Assembly: GCA_032164245.1 (NCBI GenBank) | Contig: JAVMKO010000002.1 | Coordinates: 59,429,840 to 59,493,839, forward strand | DNA from: Sternotherus odoratus | Taxonomy: Eukaryota; Chordata; Testudines; Kinosternidae | Length of the DNA stretch: 64,000 nucleotides | Reading direction: 5' to 3' | Translations under genes and position numbers: made by a program | Part shown: positions 23,944 through 33,860 of the stretch, piece after piece | Numbering within the stretch: the stretch's first letter is position 1 | Layout of the letters: the number at the start of each line of letters is the position of its first letter | The notes under the pieces: model-generated | What the model was told of the DNA's origin: nothing | Databases searched by the model: none | What the model saw: only the letters and a program-made list of their open reading frames with translations

Positions 23944-24425
23944 GGAGAGGAGGCAGCGGACGGAGGGAGAGAGCAGGGAGGAAGGGAGGGATGGAGAAGG
24001 GGGATGGAGAGAAGGGAGGGATGGAGAGAAGGAGGGAAGAAGGAGGAATAGTGAGAAGAGGAGGCAGCGGGCGGCGGGCTGAAGCCGACGGCGGAGCGGA
24101 GCTGTCCGGAGACGCAGCCGGGGGCCGAGCGCGCTGGCGGGGGGGCTGCCGGCCGGGTTTTATGAGACATAATCACATAACTGAATTTATGTGATTATGT
24201 CTCATAAAACCCGGCCAGCAGCCCCCCCGCCGGCGCGCTCGGCCCCCGGCTGCGGCTCCGGATAGCTCCGCTCCGCCGTCGGCTTCAGCCCGCCGCCCGC
24301 TGCCTCCTCTTCTCACTATTCCTCCTTCTTCCCTCCTTCTCTCCATCCCTCCCTTCTCTCCATCCCCGTTCTCCATCCCTCCCTTCCTCCCTGCTCTTTC
24401 CCTCCATCCGCTGCCTCCTCTCGCT
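23944..24425. repeat. Near-perfect inverted repeat, arms of about 240 bp (hairpin 2)
   Basis: The left arm (about 23944-24180) is purine-rich then GC-rich and ends tatgagacataatcacataa. The 6-nt loop is ctgaat (24181-24186). The right arm (24187 to about 24425) is its reverse complement, with only scattered mismatches that I noticed on reading. Low-complexity open frames on both strands here come from the array, not genes. Confidence 0.88.
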
Positions 24426-24800
24426 CCCTCCATCCCTTCTCTCTATCCCCTTCTCCATCCCTTCCTTCCTCCCTTCTCTCTATCCCTCCATCCCTATCTT
24501 CCTTCTCTCCATCCCCCTTCTCCATCCCTCCCTTCCTTCCTTCACTCTCCCTCCGTCCACTGCCTCCTCTTCCATCGCCCTTCTCTCCATCCCTCCTTCT
24601 CGCTGTCCCTTGCCTCCTCCATCCCCCCTGCTCCCTACCCCCATCTCTTCTCTCATCCATCCATCCTCTCCCTTCTCACCTTCATGCCTTCTCTCCCTCC
24701 GTCCCCTCCATCCTCTTCATCCCTCATCCCCCCTTCTCTCTCTCCCTCCATCCTCTTCATCCCCCATCCCTGTTCTGCTTATTCCTCTATCCATCCCCCC
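24426..24800 (+). repeat. Polypyrimidine tract (tctccatccctcc-type repeats)
   Basis: Imperfect CT-rich repeats of about 10-25 bp with almost no purines on this strand. The tract may be the 5' leader of the captured exon expanded, or a decayed continuation of the hairpin arm. It can form triplex or H-DNA in principle. Confidence 0.7.
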
Positions 24801-24854
24801 CCAGCCCCCTGTCTGCCTCCCCCCCGCCCGGCGCTGGGGGGCCCAGGTGGGGCC

Positions 24855-25022
24855 ATGGCGCTGGTCACCTCGCCTACCGAGCTGGAGTGCCTGGCCAAGC
24901 CACTGTTCTGCCGCAAGGGGGCGCTGCGCCAGAAGGTGATCCACGTGGTCAAGAGCCACAAAGTCACCGCACGCTTGTGCAAGCAGCCCACGTTATGCAG
25001 CCACTGCACCGACCTCATCCGG
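24855..25022 (+). pseudogene. Captured exon 1 of a conventional protein kinase C gene (PRKCG-like)
   Basis: An ATG in the context gggccatggcg opens a 56-codon frame. After about 15 unrelated-looking residues it reads [15 protein letters not shown], then [20 protein letters not shown], then CTDLIR and [11 protein letters not shown] is the autoinhibitory pseudosubstrate of conventional PKCs. The following H-x12-C-x2-C are the first zinc ligands of the C1A (diacylglycerol/phorbol ester) domain. The [13 protein letters not shown] wording favours the gamma isoform as I recall it. The frame ends at a preserved donor (G|GTGAGA at 25021-25027), where the exon stops in the PKC gene. Substitutions at aromatic positions (F to L, W to R) suggest drift. 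The parent gene would lie elsewhere in the genome. This is not a functional kinase. Confidence 0.82.
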
Positions 25023-25061
25023 TGAGACCCCCCCTAGAGCCCCCCCAGAGCCCCTCAGCCC

Positions 25062-25101
25062 AGGTTCTGCAGCCACTGCACCGATTTCATCTGGTGAGAC
25101 C
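25062..25101 (+). pseudogene. Second, partial tandem copy of the PKC exon end plus splice donor
   Basis: The frame FCSHCTDFIW (25065-25094) is followed by GTGAGACC, repeating the last ten codons and donor of the copy ending at 25022. This copy keeps the aromatic residues (F, F, W) expected of PKC C1A, where the upstream copy has L, L, R. It therefore preserves the ancestral sequence better. Confidence 0.8.
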
Positions 25102-25179
25102 CGCCCCAACCCCATCCCGTTTTTGCCATCCCAATGTCCCGTTTTTATCTCAAGGAAATATGGTCAGCCTACCCATACA

Positions 25180-26755
25180 GGAAACTGCTGAAGAGCACTG
25201 TGTCTTGATAGCATGACTTTGCAAATCTGAGCTTGTGTGGTTACACTGTGAAGCACGGGAGGAAAGTGAGAAAAGGGAACTTTAGACTAAATATCAGGGG
25301 GGAAATTTTCTGATAGTGAAATGTATTTTACTGAAGAGGTCACCCAAATGGATGTGGTGGGAACCTCACCCGACCGTGCAATTAACACCAGAGTACCCCA
25401 AACACTAAAAAATACTTTGTTTTAGCTGGGAGACCAACTAAGAGGTCTAATAGATCTTGGGTAATATTTTCTAAAGGTCAGATTTACAAAGGTATTTAGA
25501 CAGCGGGCTCCTAAAGATACAGGGAGGCACCTGGGCATAAGCATGGGCCTAATTCTCAAAACAGGGATAGTCTTGCTAACTTCAATGGGACTACTTACCG
25601 TTAGGCATCTACTTAAGTAAATTGCCAAATCAGTTCCTATACACGTACGGAAATAAAACAGTGCTCTTGGTAAAAGCATATGCCAAGCTTTGGTGCTTGC
25701 CCTGCCTACAGTTAAGATATGAAACGGCTGCTGTTGTGTGTAGTTTCCTGCACATGTGCAGCTGGCACAGCAAAGCCTCTTCCCAGTCATGTTGAAGATG
25801 AGCAGGAAGCCTACACATAAATTGGCTCATGTGGCTTCTTTAATAATTCATGTATTTTTGCTCTCTTCCATAGTTAAAGAACCCCCCTTCCCCCCGCGCA
25901 CATCACACACACACACACACACACTCTCCCTTTCAGTCCGTTTGTTGTGGTGTCATATATCTAATCCATCTGTCACTCGATTATAGCTATTGAGCACCTG
26001 TTATGGCTTTCTAGAGTTTCATTCAAGCTGTTGACAAGTTACCCACAAATTGGCCCTTGTCATACTGTCAGCGTGTTGAGTGCTCTTTCATGAATTCTTT
26101 TTGGGCACACAAAATAATGAACAGAAGACACCAAGGCGTCTGAATTAAGCAGTTTCGTTTTCCTTGTATTTCCTTGAATTGTTAACAGATTGGAAGTTAC
26201 TTGCTGGTGATATTTTTTTTCCAAACATTTGTTAAAATATTTGTCTCCTCTTTACAGACCCTTTTCTGTGAATAATAACAACGCAACTTGCTAGAGGTGT
26301 CAGGGTAAGTTATGTTGACGATGACACTGTTGTATAGCCTGTGCTGCAGCTACTCTAAGATGATCATTGCTTCCTCTGCATATGCTTTCTCAGTAAGTGC
26401 CAATATGACACTGCTGCTTTTATTCTGGCCAGGAAGGCAGGGGTTAGAGAAAGCTCCAACGGTTAGCTGAAAAGATGAGACACGCATATATAGAAATAGA
26501 ACCAGTTACTAGTTCATTCTGATCCAGAGGTTGTTATCGATACTAAGGGGTGCGTTGACACTGATAATGACAAATAACTGAGTCTATTTCCCCATGTTAA
26601 GTATCCCCCTACTGTTACTGACATCTTCTTGTCAACTGTCTGAAATGGGCTATCTTTATTATCACTATAAAAGTTCTTTTTGTTTCCTGCTGATAATAAC
26701 TCATCTTAATTAATTAACCTCTTAGAGTTGGTATGGCAACTTCCCCCTTTTCATA
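25180..26755. other. Intergenic, minor repeats only
   Basis: The old palindromic repeat (ttcaatgggactacttaccg) is at 25546-25635 and a (CA)n microsatellite at about 25903-25922. Nothing else is recognised. Confidence 0.35.
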
Positions 26756-26756
26756 T

Positions 26757-26758
26757 TC

Positions 26759-26824
<66 letters not shown>

Positions 26825-26981
26825 TTCCTACTGCATCTTCCATTCTCTGCATCTGATGAAGTGGGTTGTAGCCCATGAAAGCTTAAGCTCAAATAAATTG
26901 GTTAGTCTCTAAGGTGCCACAAGTACTCCTCGTTCTTTTCGTGGATACAGACTAACATGGCTGCTACTCTGAAATATAACC
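26757..26981 (+). mobile_element. Penelope-like tail with (TA)n tract
   Basis: A (TA)n run (about 26762-26820) leads into catcttcctactgcatcttc and the tail: ctgatgaagtggg, agcccatgaaagctt, taaggtgccacaagtactcct and agactaacatggctgctactc. This arrangement, TA-rich leader then tail, is common for this family. No TSD is clear. Confidence 0.8.
26849..26890 (+). ncRNA. Hammerhead-ribozyme-like core in the Penelope tail
   Basis: CTGATGA lies at 26853-26859, a 5-bp stem II at 26861-26865/26872-26876 (gtggg with cccat, last pair G-U), GAAA at 26877-26880, a minimal stem III gc-ttaa-gc at 26881-26888, then TC as a possible cleavage dinucleotide. Penelope-like elements are known to carry minimal hammerhead motifs. 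I do not see a convincing stem I, so activity is uncertain. Confidence 0.55.
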
Positions 26982-27594
26982 AACAAAAACTTAATAGTGA
27001 CACATACAAATAACATAACCCCTACACAAAAATCTTTGTTAAAAAGAGTTATGGTGGAAAATGAGTTTCAGTTGAGTCTGAATAATATCCCCCATAAAAA
27101 TATCACTTTTCATTATAAAGATTCTAAAACCCAAACATTGCAAAGTCCATAAATGAACAGGGTCCCAGTTACTTCCCCACTGCCATATCATTGTTTATCT
27201 CTTACCTTCATCCCACTCGTCTTACATTGCCCACACAGCATTAACTTTGCCTCTTGTAGTCTTTTATGGTAGAAATATAGTGTTGAAAGTATATTGTTTA
27301 TGTTTTCTACTGTTTCTTAAAGGTCTAGAAAAGCTTTTGAAAGGTATATATTGCCAGGATACATTAAGCTATGTCAGAGTTCTGAACCTTTTCTCATAGT
27401 ATGAGGTGTTGGTAGTGGAGAAAAATATGTTTATGAATCAAAATGGGATGATTGATCTGTTTGTTGTTATGAAATGAGTTGATCATATGTTGTTGAGGAT
27501 TTAAGTAAGTAAATGTATCACATGCATGTTTTATATATAACTTTATTTTGTAACAATAAACATATGTACAGTTTAATAGTAAATAAAGCTAAAG
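26982..27594. other. Intergenic, no recognised element
   Basis: AT-rich sequence, no feature supported. Confidence 0.3.
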
Positions 27595-28340
27595 CTGGGG
27601 TCTCAAACTCAAATGACCACGAGGGCCACATAAGGACTAGGGTATTGACCTGAGAGCTGCATCACTGAAACCCCCTCTCGCTGCGCTAGGCCCTGCCCCC
27701 ACTCCACCCCTTCCATGAGGCCCCGCCCCAGCCCCACCTCTTCCCACACCTTCCGTGCCCCGTTCCAACCCCTTCCCCGAAGGCAGGGGGTTCAGGGCAG
27801 GGAGCTGAGGTTCAGGAGATGTGCAGGGAGCTCAGGACAGGGAGTGCAGGAAGGGTATGGGATGCAGCAGGGGGCTCAGGGCAGGGAGTTGGGGTGCAGG
27901 AGGGGTCCAGGGTGTGAGCTCCAGCCCGGAACCTTACCTAGAATGACTCCGCCCCACGCTCCTCTGCTCCAGGAAGCAGCTTGAATCAGCCCCTGGGTGG
28001 AACCTCAGGGTTCCATGCATGTGCTGCTCTTGGTACCTCACATGAATCTCCCATTGGCCGCAGTTTCCTGTTCCCGGCCAATGGGAACTGCGGGGGGAGG
28101 GGGGTGCCTGGAGGGAGGCAACGTAGGAGCACTTTGCCATCTCCCCCTTCTCCCTCCTACCAGCCTGAAGGGACGTGCTGCAGTCACTTCAGAAAGCGGC
28201 GCAGAGCTCTCAGCACCTCAGGGGGCAATCCCATGGGACGGATCTGGCCCATGGGCCTAGAGGTAGGCAGAGGGACTGGAGGGCATGGGGTGCTTGGCAG
28301 GCTGCACGCAAGAACCCCGTGGGTTTGAGACCCCTCTGCT
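27595..28340. mobile_element. hAT-type non-autonomous element
   Basis: The left end ctggggtctcaaactcaaa and right end gtgggtttgagacccctctg are inverted repeats. Flanks gctaaag and gctatag could be a diverged target duplication. The interior is GC-rich with cagggagctcagg-like tandem units (27780-27910) and a cccattggccgcagt/ccaatgggaactgcgg inversion (28050-28095). Confidence 0.65.
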
Positions 28341-28614
28341 ATAGTCTATGGATCCTTTGACTATGAAATGAGCTTTTATAATTTCCTAGGGATTTGGTAT
28401 TTTGGTATTTGTGTGTATTTTTGGACATTTTAGAAGAAAAAGTCATGGTTTGGTAGGCAGCCTAGGTCATACGGGGTGATGGTAAGCAATTGGAATGGGA
28501 CGAGGCGGATCTCTTTTAAACTCCTCAGCATTCAAGGAAATCTGAAGTTGTAGAATTTTTGTAAAGGAACTTTTTCTTGTTAGTATTTTTCTGTCTCTGG
28601 CATTGCATCCATCA

Positions 28615-28784
28615 TATACAATTTTTGAAAGGTTTCAGAGTAGCAGCCATGTTAGTCTATATCCGTAAAAAGAGCAGGAGTACTTGTGGCACCTTAGAGA
28701 CTAACAAACGAAAGCTTTTGCTGAAATAAATTTGTTCTTCTCTAAGGTGCCACAAGTACTCCTGCTCTTTTTATAAAATTTTTG
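28615..28784 (-). mobile_element. Inverted-duplicate Penelope tail (28628-28771) with 13-bp TSD
   Basis: A reverse-oriented tail (ggtttcagagtagcagccat ... gtggcaccttagagactaac) is followed by a forward fragment of the same sequence (tctaaggtgccacaagtact to ctgctcttttt), giving a head-to-head structure. Flanks tatacaatttttg (28615-28627) and tataaaatttttg (28772-28784) are a 13-bp duplication with one mismatch. Confidence 0.82.
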
Positions 28785-29039
28785 CACTGATTAACCAATA
28801 GGTGGCAGGATTTCAAAGCAAACTGTGAGCTGAAGAAGAAATGCTGAAAACAGAAAACACAGCTGCCTCAAGCTCCATCATTAATTAGTTCAAAAATCTT
28901 GTTAGTATGCATTCATTATTCATGCTGTGTAGAAATATTTTTGGTTTTTCTACATTCATATTCATCCTGAAAAATACAGATTCGATTCTGTAATAACAAA
29001 AACAGCTCTTAAAATACGACAAAAAATACAACAAAACAA

Positions 29040-29215
29040 AAAATGGGAAATAGTCGCCTAGGAGCTTTTGAAAATCCTGCTAAGTGCCGATCTGCATCTT
29101 TAGGCACCTAAATATATTTATAAATCACTCCGTAAGTGCCTAAACCACTTTTGAAAATGGGATTTCGGCTCCTAAATTACTTAGGTGCTTCCAAAAATTT
29201 TCTCCTGGCTCTTAA
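29040..29215. repeat. Old dispersed repeat (gatctgcatctttaggcacc type)
   Basis: The phrases gcttttgaaaatcctgctaagtgcc, gcatctttaggcacctaaat and gaaaatgggatttcggctcctaaat recur in part at 44231-44330, where they interrupt a SINE. Internal symmetry suggests a decayed MITE. Formal family unknown. Confidence 0.5.
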
Positions 29216-29404
29216 AGTGAAAGTCAGCCTCTTGGACGTTATCCTGCTGCAAGCTCTATTCCAGTAGAGTCAGAGTATTTTACCTGTAATGGGGATACTT
29301 TTGGAGTATATTACTGCACAAGTAGCTCCATTGACTTCATGGGACAAGTCCGGCTGTAAGGTATCCAGCATGAGTAAGTGTCACCATTTGGTCTATTGTA
29401 AAAG

Positions 29405-29585
29405 GGACATGACACACCAGTGAAATTCTGGAACAGCCTTCCAACGAGGTTTGAGGGCAAACAATGTAACTAGCTTTAAGATTTTGATGAGATTATGAAT
29501 GAGAGTATTATGACAGGATTGTCTGCCCTAGTAAAGCACTGGATTTGATGACCAGGAGGCCCCTTCCAGGCCCAAGTTACTACCA
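29405..29585 (+). mobile_element. CR1 LINE 3' fragment
   Basis: agtgaaattctggaacagccttcca, then atttgatgaccaggaggccc and ttccaggccc match the CR1 3' coding end and 3' UTR in order. It is diverged. Confidence 0.6.
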
Positions 29586-29908
29586 GCACAGGAAATGACA
29601 AAACTATTTGGTTCTCTAATCAAACCATGTCTAAAATACACCACTTTTCCCTGGAGGTAGTTTTTTAAAAAAAAAGAAACCACCAATAATTTTGCCCTCT
29701 TCTGCTTCCTTAAGAGTACAAAAAAATGTTATTTATTTCCTTCATTCTTTCTTTCAGTGACTGATGGTATGGGCAGTTAAAGGAGTGTATTTGTAAGGGG
29801 ACTCTTGTCCACTTATTAAAACTCAGTGGGGTGTTTTGATTGGTTAGCTCCCAGTACCAAAGGAAAGGGGAAGGGTTGATGGGAAGGTATTATGACCCTT
29901 CCAAAGAT

Positions 29909-30100
29909 ATATCATAGAATATCAGGGTTGGAAGGGACCTCAGGAGGTTATTTAGTTCAACCCCCACTCAAAGCAAGACCAATCCCTAACTAAATCAGCC
30001 AACAGATTTTTGCCCCAGCTCCCTACTAAATAACCCCCTCAAGGATTGAACTCATAATTCAGCAAGCCAATGCTCAAACTGGTGAGCTATCCCTTTCCCC
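29909..30100 (-). mobile_element. Tortoise-type tRNA-derived SINE (Cry I family) with CR1-like tail
   Basis: Read on the - strand it begins ggggaaagggatagctcacc (A box region), continues to gagttcaatcc (B box), then ggggcaaaaatctgtt, and ends ttccaaccctgatattctat, which copies the CR1 3' end. This pol III SINE borrowing the CR1 tail is diagnostic of hidden-necked turtles, which is the best taxonomic marker in the window. The copy is complete but diverged. Confidence 0.8.
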
Positions 30101-30829
30101 CTGTAAATTGGGAACTTCAGTGCTGGTACACCATTCAGTTCTGCAATCTGTAAACAGACTCCTAATGGAATCAAAATTAGCTCTACTATTACATAGTGGA
30201 GAGAGGAGGTGATGTGCTTGGCATTTAGGGGACCCTACCACCAGGTACAAATACCTGTCCCCAGCCTCTCGCTATAGAGAGAGACAGCTTCTCTCCATCT
30301 GTCATTTCTAGATAGATCTTACTGTCGATTAGGTGTTCATAAATTCCCACAGGAAACTTGTAGTTCCAGTAGATTGGCTGTGACATATGAGAGTTTGGCA
30401 CTGAACTTACTCATTCGTCTTTCCTTCAGCTAGTCAATTGTTTTACTGCGACTGAAAGACTGACACCAAGAGATTCATATTAATACATAATATGATCAGC
30501 TGCAGTGATGCTGGGAACTACTTCCATGTCCCTGATCTAGCATTGGTCACTGGTGATTAAAAAGACATCCATATAGATATTAACAGGCCTGATTTGCCAG
30601 TGCACCTTTGTGAAGTCATTTGTACTTGTACAAATATATAAATGTCTATGTATACATGACTGCACAAGCTGCAAAGCAGTGGGAAATCGGGCCTGTTGTA
30701 TGCAGTCATAGAGCCTCAAAAGGTCACTTGTTTGCCAAAAAAAAGTTTTTTTATTAAGAGAAACTCAGTGTCATTCAGTGGATTTCACATAGCAGGGCAG
30801 GTGGAATTTTAAGGCTGTACCACTCTATA
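30101..30829. other. Intergenic, no recognised element
   Basis: Nothing supported. Confidence 0.3.
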
Positions 30830-31053
30830 ACCCATCTATTCCAGTCCAGTCATATAAGAATACAATACTACAGCACAGGCTGAGGGCTGTGCTGGCCGCC
30901 GCTTCTCACAGCCCTCATTGACCTGGGATGGAGAACTGCGGCCAGTGGGAGCTGCAATTGGCCAAACCTGTGAACATGGCAGGTAAACAAACCGGCCCAG
31001 CCTGCCAGGGGGCTTACCCTGGTGGGCCACATGCCAAAGGTTGCTAATCCCTG
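30830..31053. mobile_element. Partial hAT-type MITE (right end)
   Basis: The right end gggccacatgccaaaggttgctaatccctg is the usual hAT MITE terminus, followed by ctatag as in the 11265 insertion flank. Inside, ggtaaacaaac matches the 11265-11603 element at gtaaacaaac. The left edge is unclear. Confidence 0.6.
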
Positions 31054-31754
31054 CTATAGTCAGTCAGGTAATACATTACTCTTTTTCATTGATTTTTCAC
31101 TCATAAAGCCACCCTTTCCAGTAAAGCCCTTTATAGAAAGCTTTCATAAATGGAACACTCTTTATCCACACACAAATCCTTTTTTGACCTTTCAGCAAGT
31201 ATAGAATGAGTCGACTTTAAAAGGGTTTTTTTAGGACACTATTGGCAAGTGCAATTTTTTTTCTTTAATTTTCATGCTACTTTGCTTTTGACTATGCACC
31301 AGGGATATTTTTAGTTTATTGATGACTGCACCATCTGGCTGTTTTCTATTAATACCAATATACCAGTCTTGAAAAACTGTCCTTTTCTCCTTTGACATGT
31401 GGCTTTGGGCAACCCATAGGTCTTCAGTGATAGCATGTACTAAAAAATGACGTATGATCTTGACCTTCTTAGTTATAAGAAACACATCTTTTAAATAGCA
31501 CTCCTATTTGTATTTTGGCAGGTATATAAAAGTTCCCAAGTAAGGGAGTTGAGACAGCTTTCAAGGCCCATTCTATTGTTCCTTTGGCTACTAAGGACCA
31601 GTGAATGCCTCTGTTTTAAAGGATAAGAGCCCAACCTCTAATGGTAAAGTTTTAAGAGACAGTGATGCACTCCAAAGCGCCTGAAGTGCCTTTTTAGCAA
31701 AGGTTAAAGAAAGGCCTTCAGTAAAGGGAGACAGGGAGTCCTTTGCTAAAAGGC
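31054..31754. other. Intergenic, no recognised element
   Basis: Nothing supported beyond short chance open frames. Confidence 0.3.
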
Positions 31755-32162
31755 TTTTACAGGGAGAAGTTTGGTCTTGTGGTTAAGGCAAGATATTTTA
31801 ATTCACTCCCTGGGTTAGCCATAGACTTCCTGTGTGACCTAGAGCCAGTTTTTTTAAAATAAGTAACTCCATACCCAGCAAGTTCCATTTATGAACCTAA
31901 GTGAAGTACCCAGATTTTCCTATGCTCGGCACGCAGCAGTTTCCATTGTCTTCTCAACTCTGGGTACGGAGCACTTTGTGCAAATCTGGCTCTTTCTCTC
32001 TGTTCCTTAGTTTCCAATATTCTGCTTTAATGTTCTCTCTCTTTCTCCTGACAGATCCTTTGTCTATTTCGATTGTAAGCTCTTTGGGGCAGGAGCTGTC
32101 TCCATTTTGAGCACTGCTCTTAGTTGGGGCCTCTCTTGGTGATACTACGATACAAATAATTA
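31755..32162 (+). repeat. Ancient tRNA-derived SINE, head and 3' tail
   Basis: The head tcttgtggttaaggcaagat ... cttcctgtgtgacctagagcc and the tail cgattgtaagctctttggggcagg ... gcctctcttggtgatactac with gatacaaataatta appear in order. An unrelated piece separates them. Compare 243-436. Confidence 0.55.
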
Positions 32163-33009
32163 GAAATTTACTGAGGGGAAATAAAATTATTAGGTTTGGA
32201 AAACTGTTGTATTGATAAAGATATATTGCACTCTGTTATAGCTGGTGATAATGTCCTTCTCGAATCGAGTGCCTCTTTGAGAAGAATAATAAGTGTATAT
32301 TGCGGGGGGAAAGGTATTTGCAAACAATTTAAATAACCACAAATTTGTTTTCCTAGTGCCTGTGACCCCATGTATTCACTTTCTCTAAATATTCATGAGT
32401 GATTTTTTTTTGTTAATATTGAATGTTCACACAGAGAATGTCAAAAATACCCATACAAAATATATTTACATGATTATTCATGCAACCTCTTTCAAGATCT
32501 GTGTGGTTTTGGGAATCATCCAGACAGATGTTTTGATACCATAGCGGTATACATGCAGGGATCAGAAATCAAATGCAATTCTATGGCCTTAAATGACAAA
32601 TCACACAGTAAATTACAAATGGTGAACTCTCTAAACCACAGTAGTAGGGAATGCTTTACAAGTTACTTATAGGTTGAAGCATGTTTGCATAAGCTTGTTG
32701 AACAATTCTTAGTAGCAAATTCATAGAAATTGAAATATGTTTGTGGATAATTTGCTAGCAGAGAAGAGAGGGATTAAATTAATCAAATTACTGTAAATGG
32801 TTTGCAAGCCCAAACTGAGAATAAACAAAACATTGAGTGGTCTTATATGTACAGCTGAGTAAATAACTGATTTTTCTGTTCACTGGCAGTTTCAAACAAA
32901 CAAACAATTCATTTTACTCAAACCAAATCAAAAAGTTGCACAAAAAAAAATTCAGCAATTCAGCAAACTGAATCACATCCATCTGTGTCAAATTAATTAA
33001 TTGGGTCTC
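32163..33009. other. Intergenic, no recognised element
   Basis: AT-rich, nothing supported. Confidence 0.3.
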
Positions 33010-33640
33010 AATGAATAAAAAATTCCAAGAAGGTAATATAATTAATGCCTATCAACGTGGGTTAATGAAAAACAGATCCTGTCAAACTAAACTGATTTTT
33101 ATGAGATTACAAATTTGGTTGATAAAGGTAATAATAGTGACGGTGTAATATACTTAAATTTCTGTAGGGCATTTCTCTTGATACTCCATGACATTTTGAT
33201 TAAAAAAACTAGAAAGATATAAAATTAACATGGCATATGTTAAATGGATTAAAAGCAGTCTAGCTGATGGGTCTCAAAATGTAATCAGATATGGGGAATC
33301 ATCATCGAATGGGGGTATTTCTAGTGGGGTCCTGCAGGGATTGGTTCTTGTCCCTCTGCTATTTAACATTTTTATTAATGGAAGAAAACGCAAGATCATC
33401 ACTGATAAAGTTAGCAAATGACACCGAAATTGAGGGAGTGGTAAATAATCAAGAGGATAGGTCACTGATACAGAATGATCCATATTGCTAACTAAGCTGG
33501 GTTCGAGAAAGCTATATTCATTTTAATATGGCTAATGGTAAATGTATGTTTCTAGGACCAAAGAACATAGGCCATACTTACAGTATGAAGGACACAGTAT
33601 GAAGGACTTACAGTATGAAGGACACAGTCCAGAAGTGAAT
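33010..33640 (+). mobile_element. Degenerate CR1 LINE RT fragment
   Basis: The sequence follows CR1 ORF2 with many stops and indels: agatcctgtcaaactaaact, tggattaaaagcagtctagc, ggggtcctgcagggattggttc (the GVPQGSVL region), then atgacaccgaaattgaggg near the FADD region. A short tandem duplication of acagtatgaaggacac lies at 33578-33629. It is much older than the 13610 copy. Confidence 0.7.
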
Positions 33641-33860
33641 AAACAGATAACTACAGAAAGGGAGGAGGGAAAAGCAGAAGTAGAGGCCAGTCTGTTTGCC
33701 TAAATGAATTACAAGTAAGAGTTTGAAACGTAAAGCTGTTATCCTTTAATTTAGTCTATTGTGTCAAACTACAGAGTTCTCCAGAGGGTATTTACTAGTG
33801 TAAATGGAGCAATATCTTGGCATAAAATTTTGAAAGTTGAACAGGTGTGCCAAGGGTCAA

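Larger units (their letters stand above)
23665..25179 (+). mobile_element. Foldback hAT-type element (23673-25171) carrying a captured PKC exon
   Basis: Perfect 13-bp terminal inverted repeats taggctgaccata (23673-23685) and tatggtcagccta (25159-25171) are flanked by exact 8-bp duplications cccataca at 23665-23672 and 25172-25179, the hAT signature. Inside the left end are runs of cccgtttt, which recur near the right end at 25117-25145. The interior holds a 42-bp hairpin, a hairpin with arms of about 240 bp, a polypyrimidine tract, and a protein-coding exon recognisably from a conventional protein kinase C gene followed by a partial tandem copy. No transposase is present. The unit looks like a non-autonomous element that acquired host DNA. 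Confidence 0.88.

Noticed and set aside
23991..24660. Arg/Gly/Glu-rich open frames around the hairpin
   Set aside because: They mirror each other across the inverted repeat and consist of [13 protein letters not shown] repeats of purine-rich DNA.
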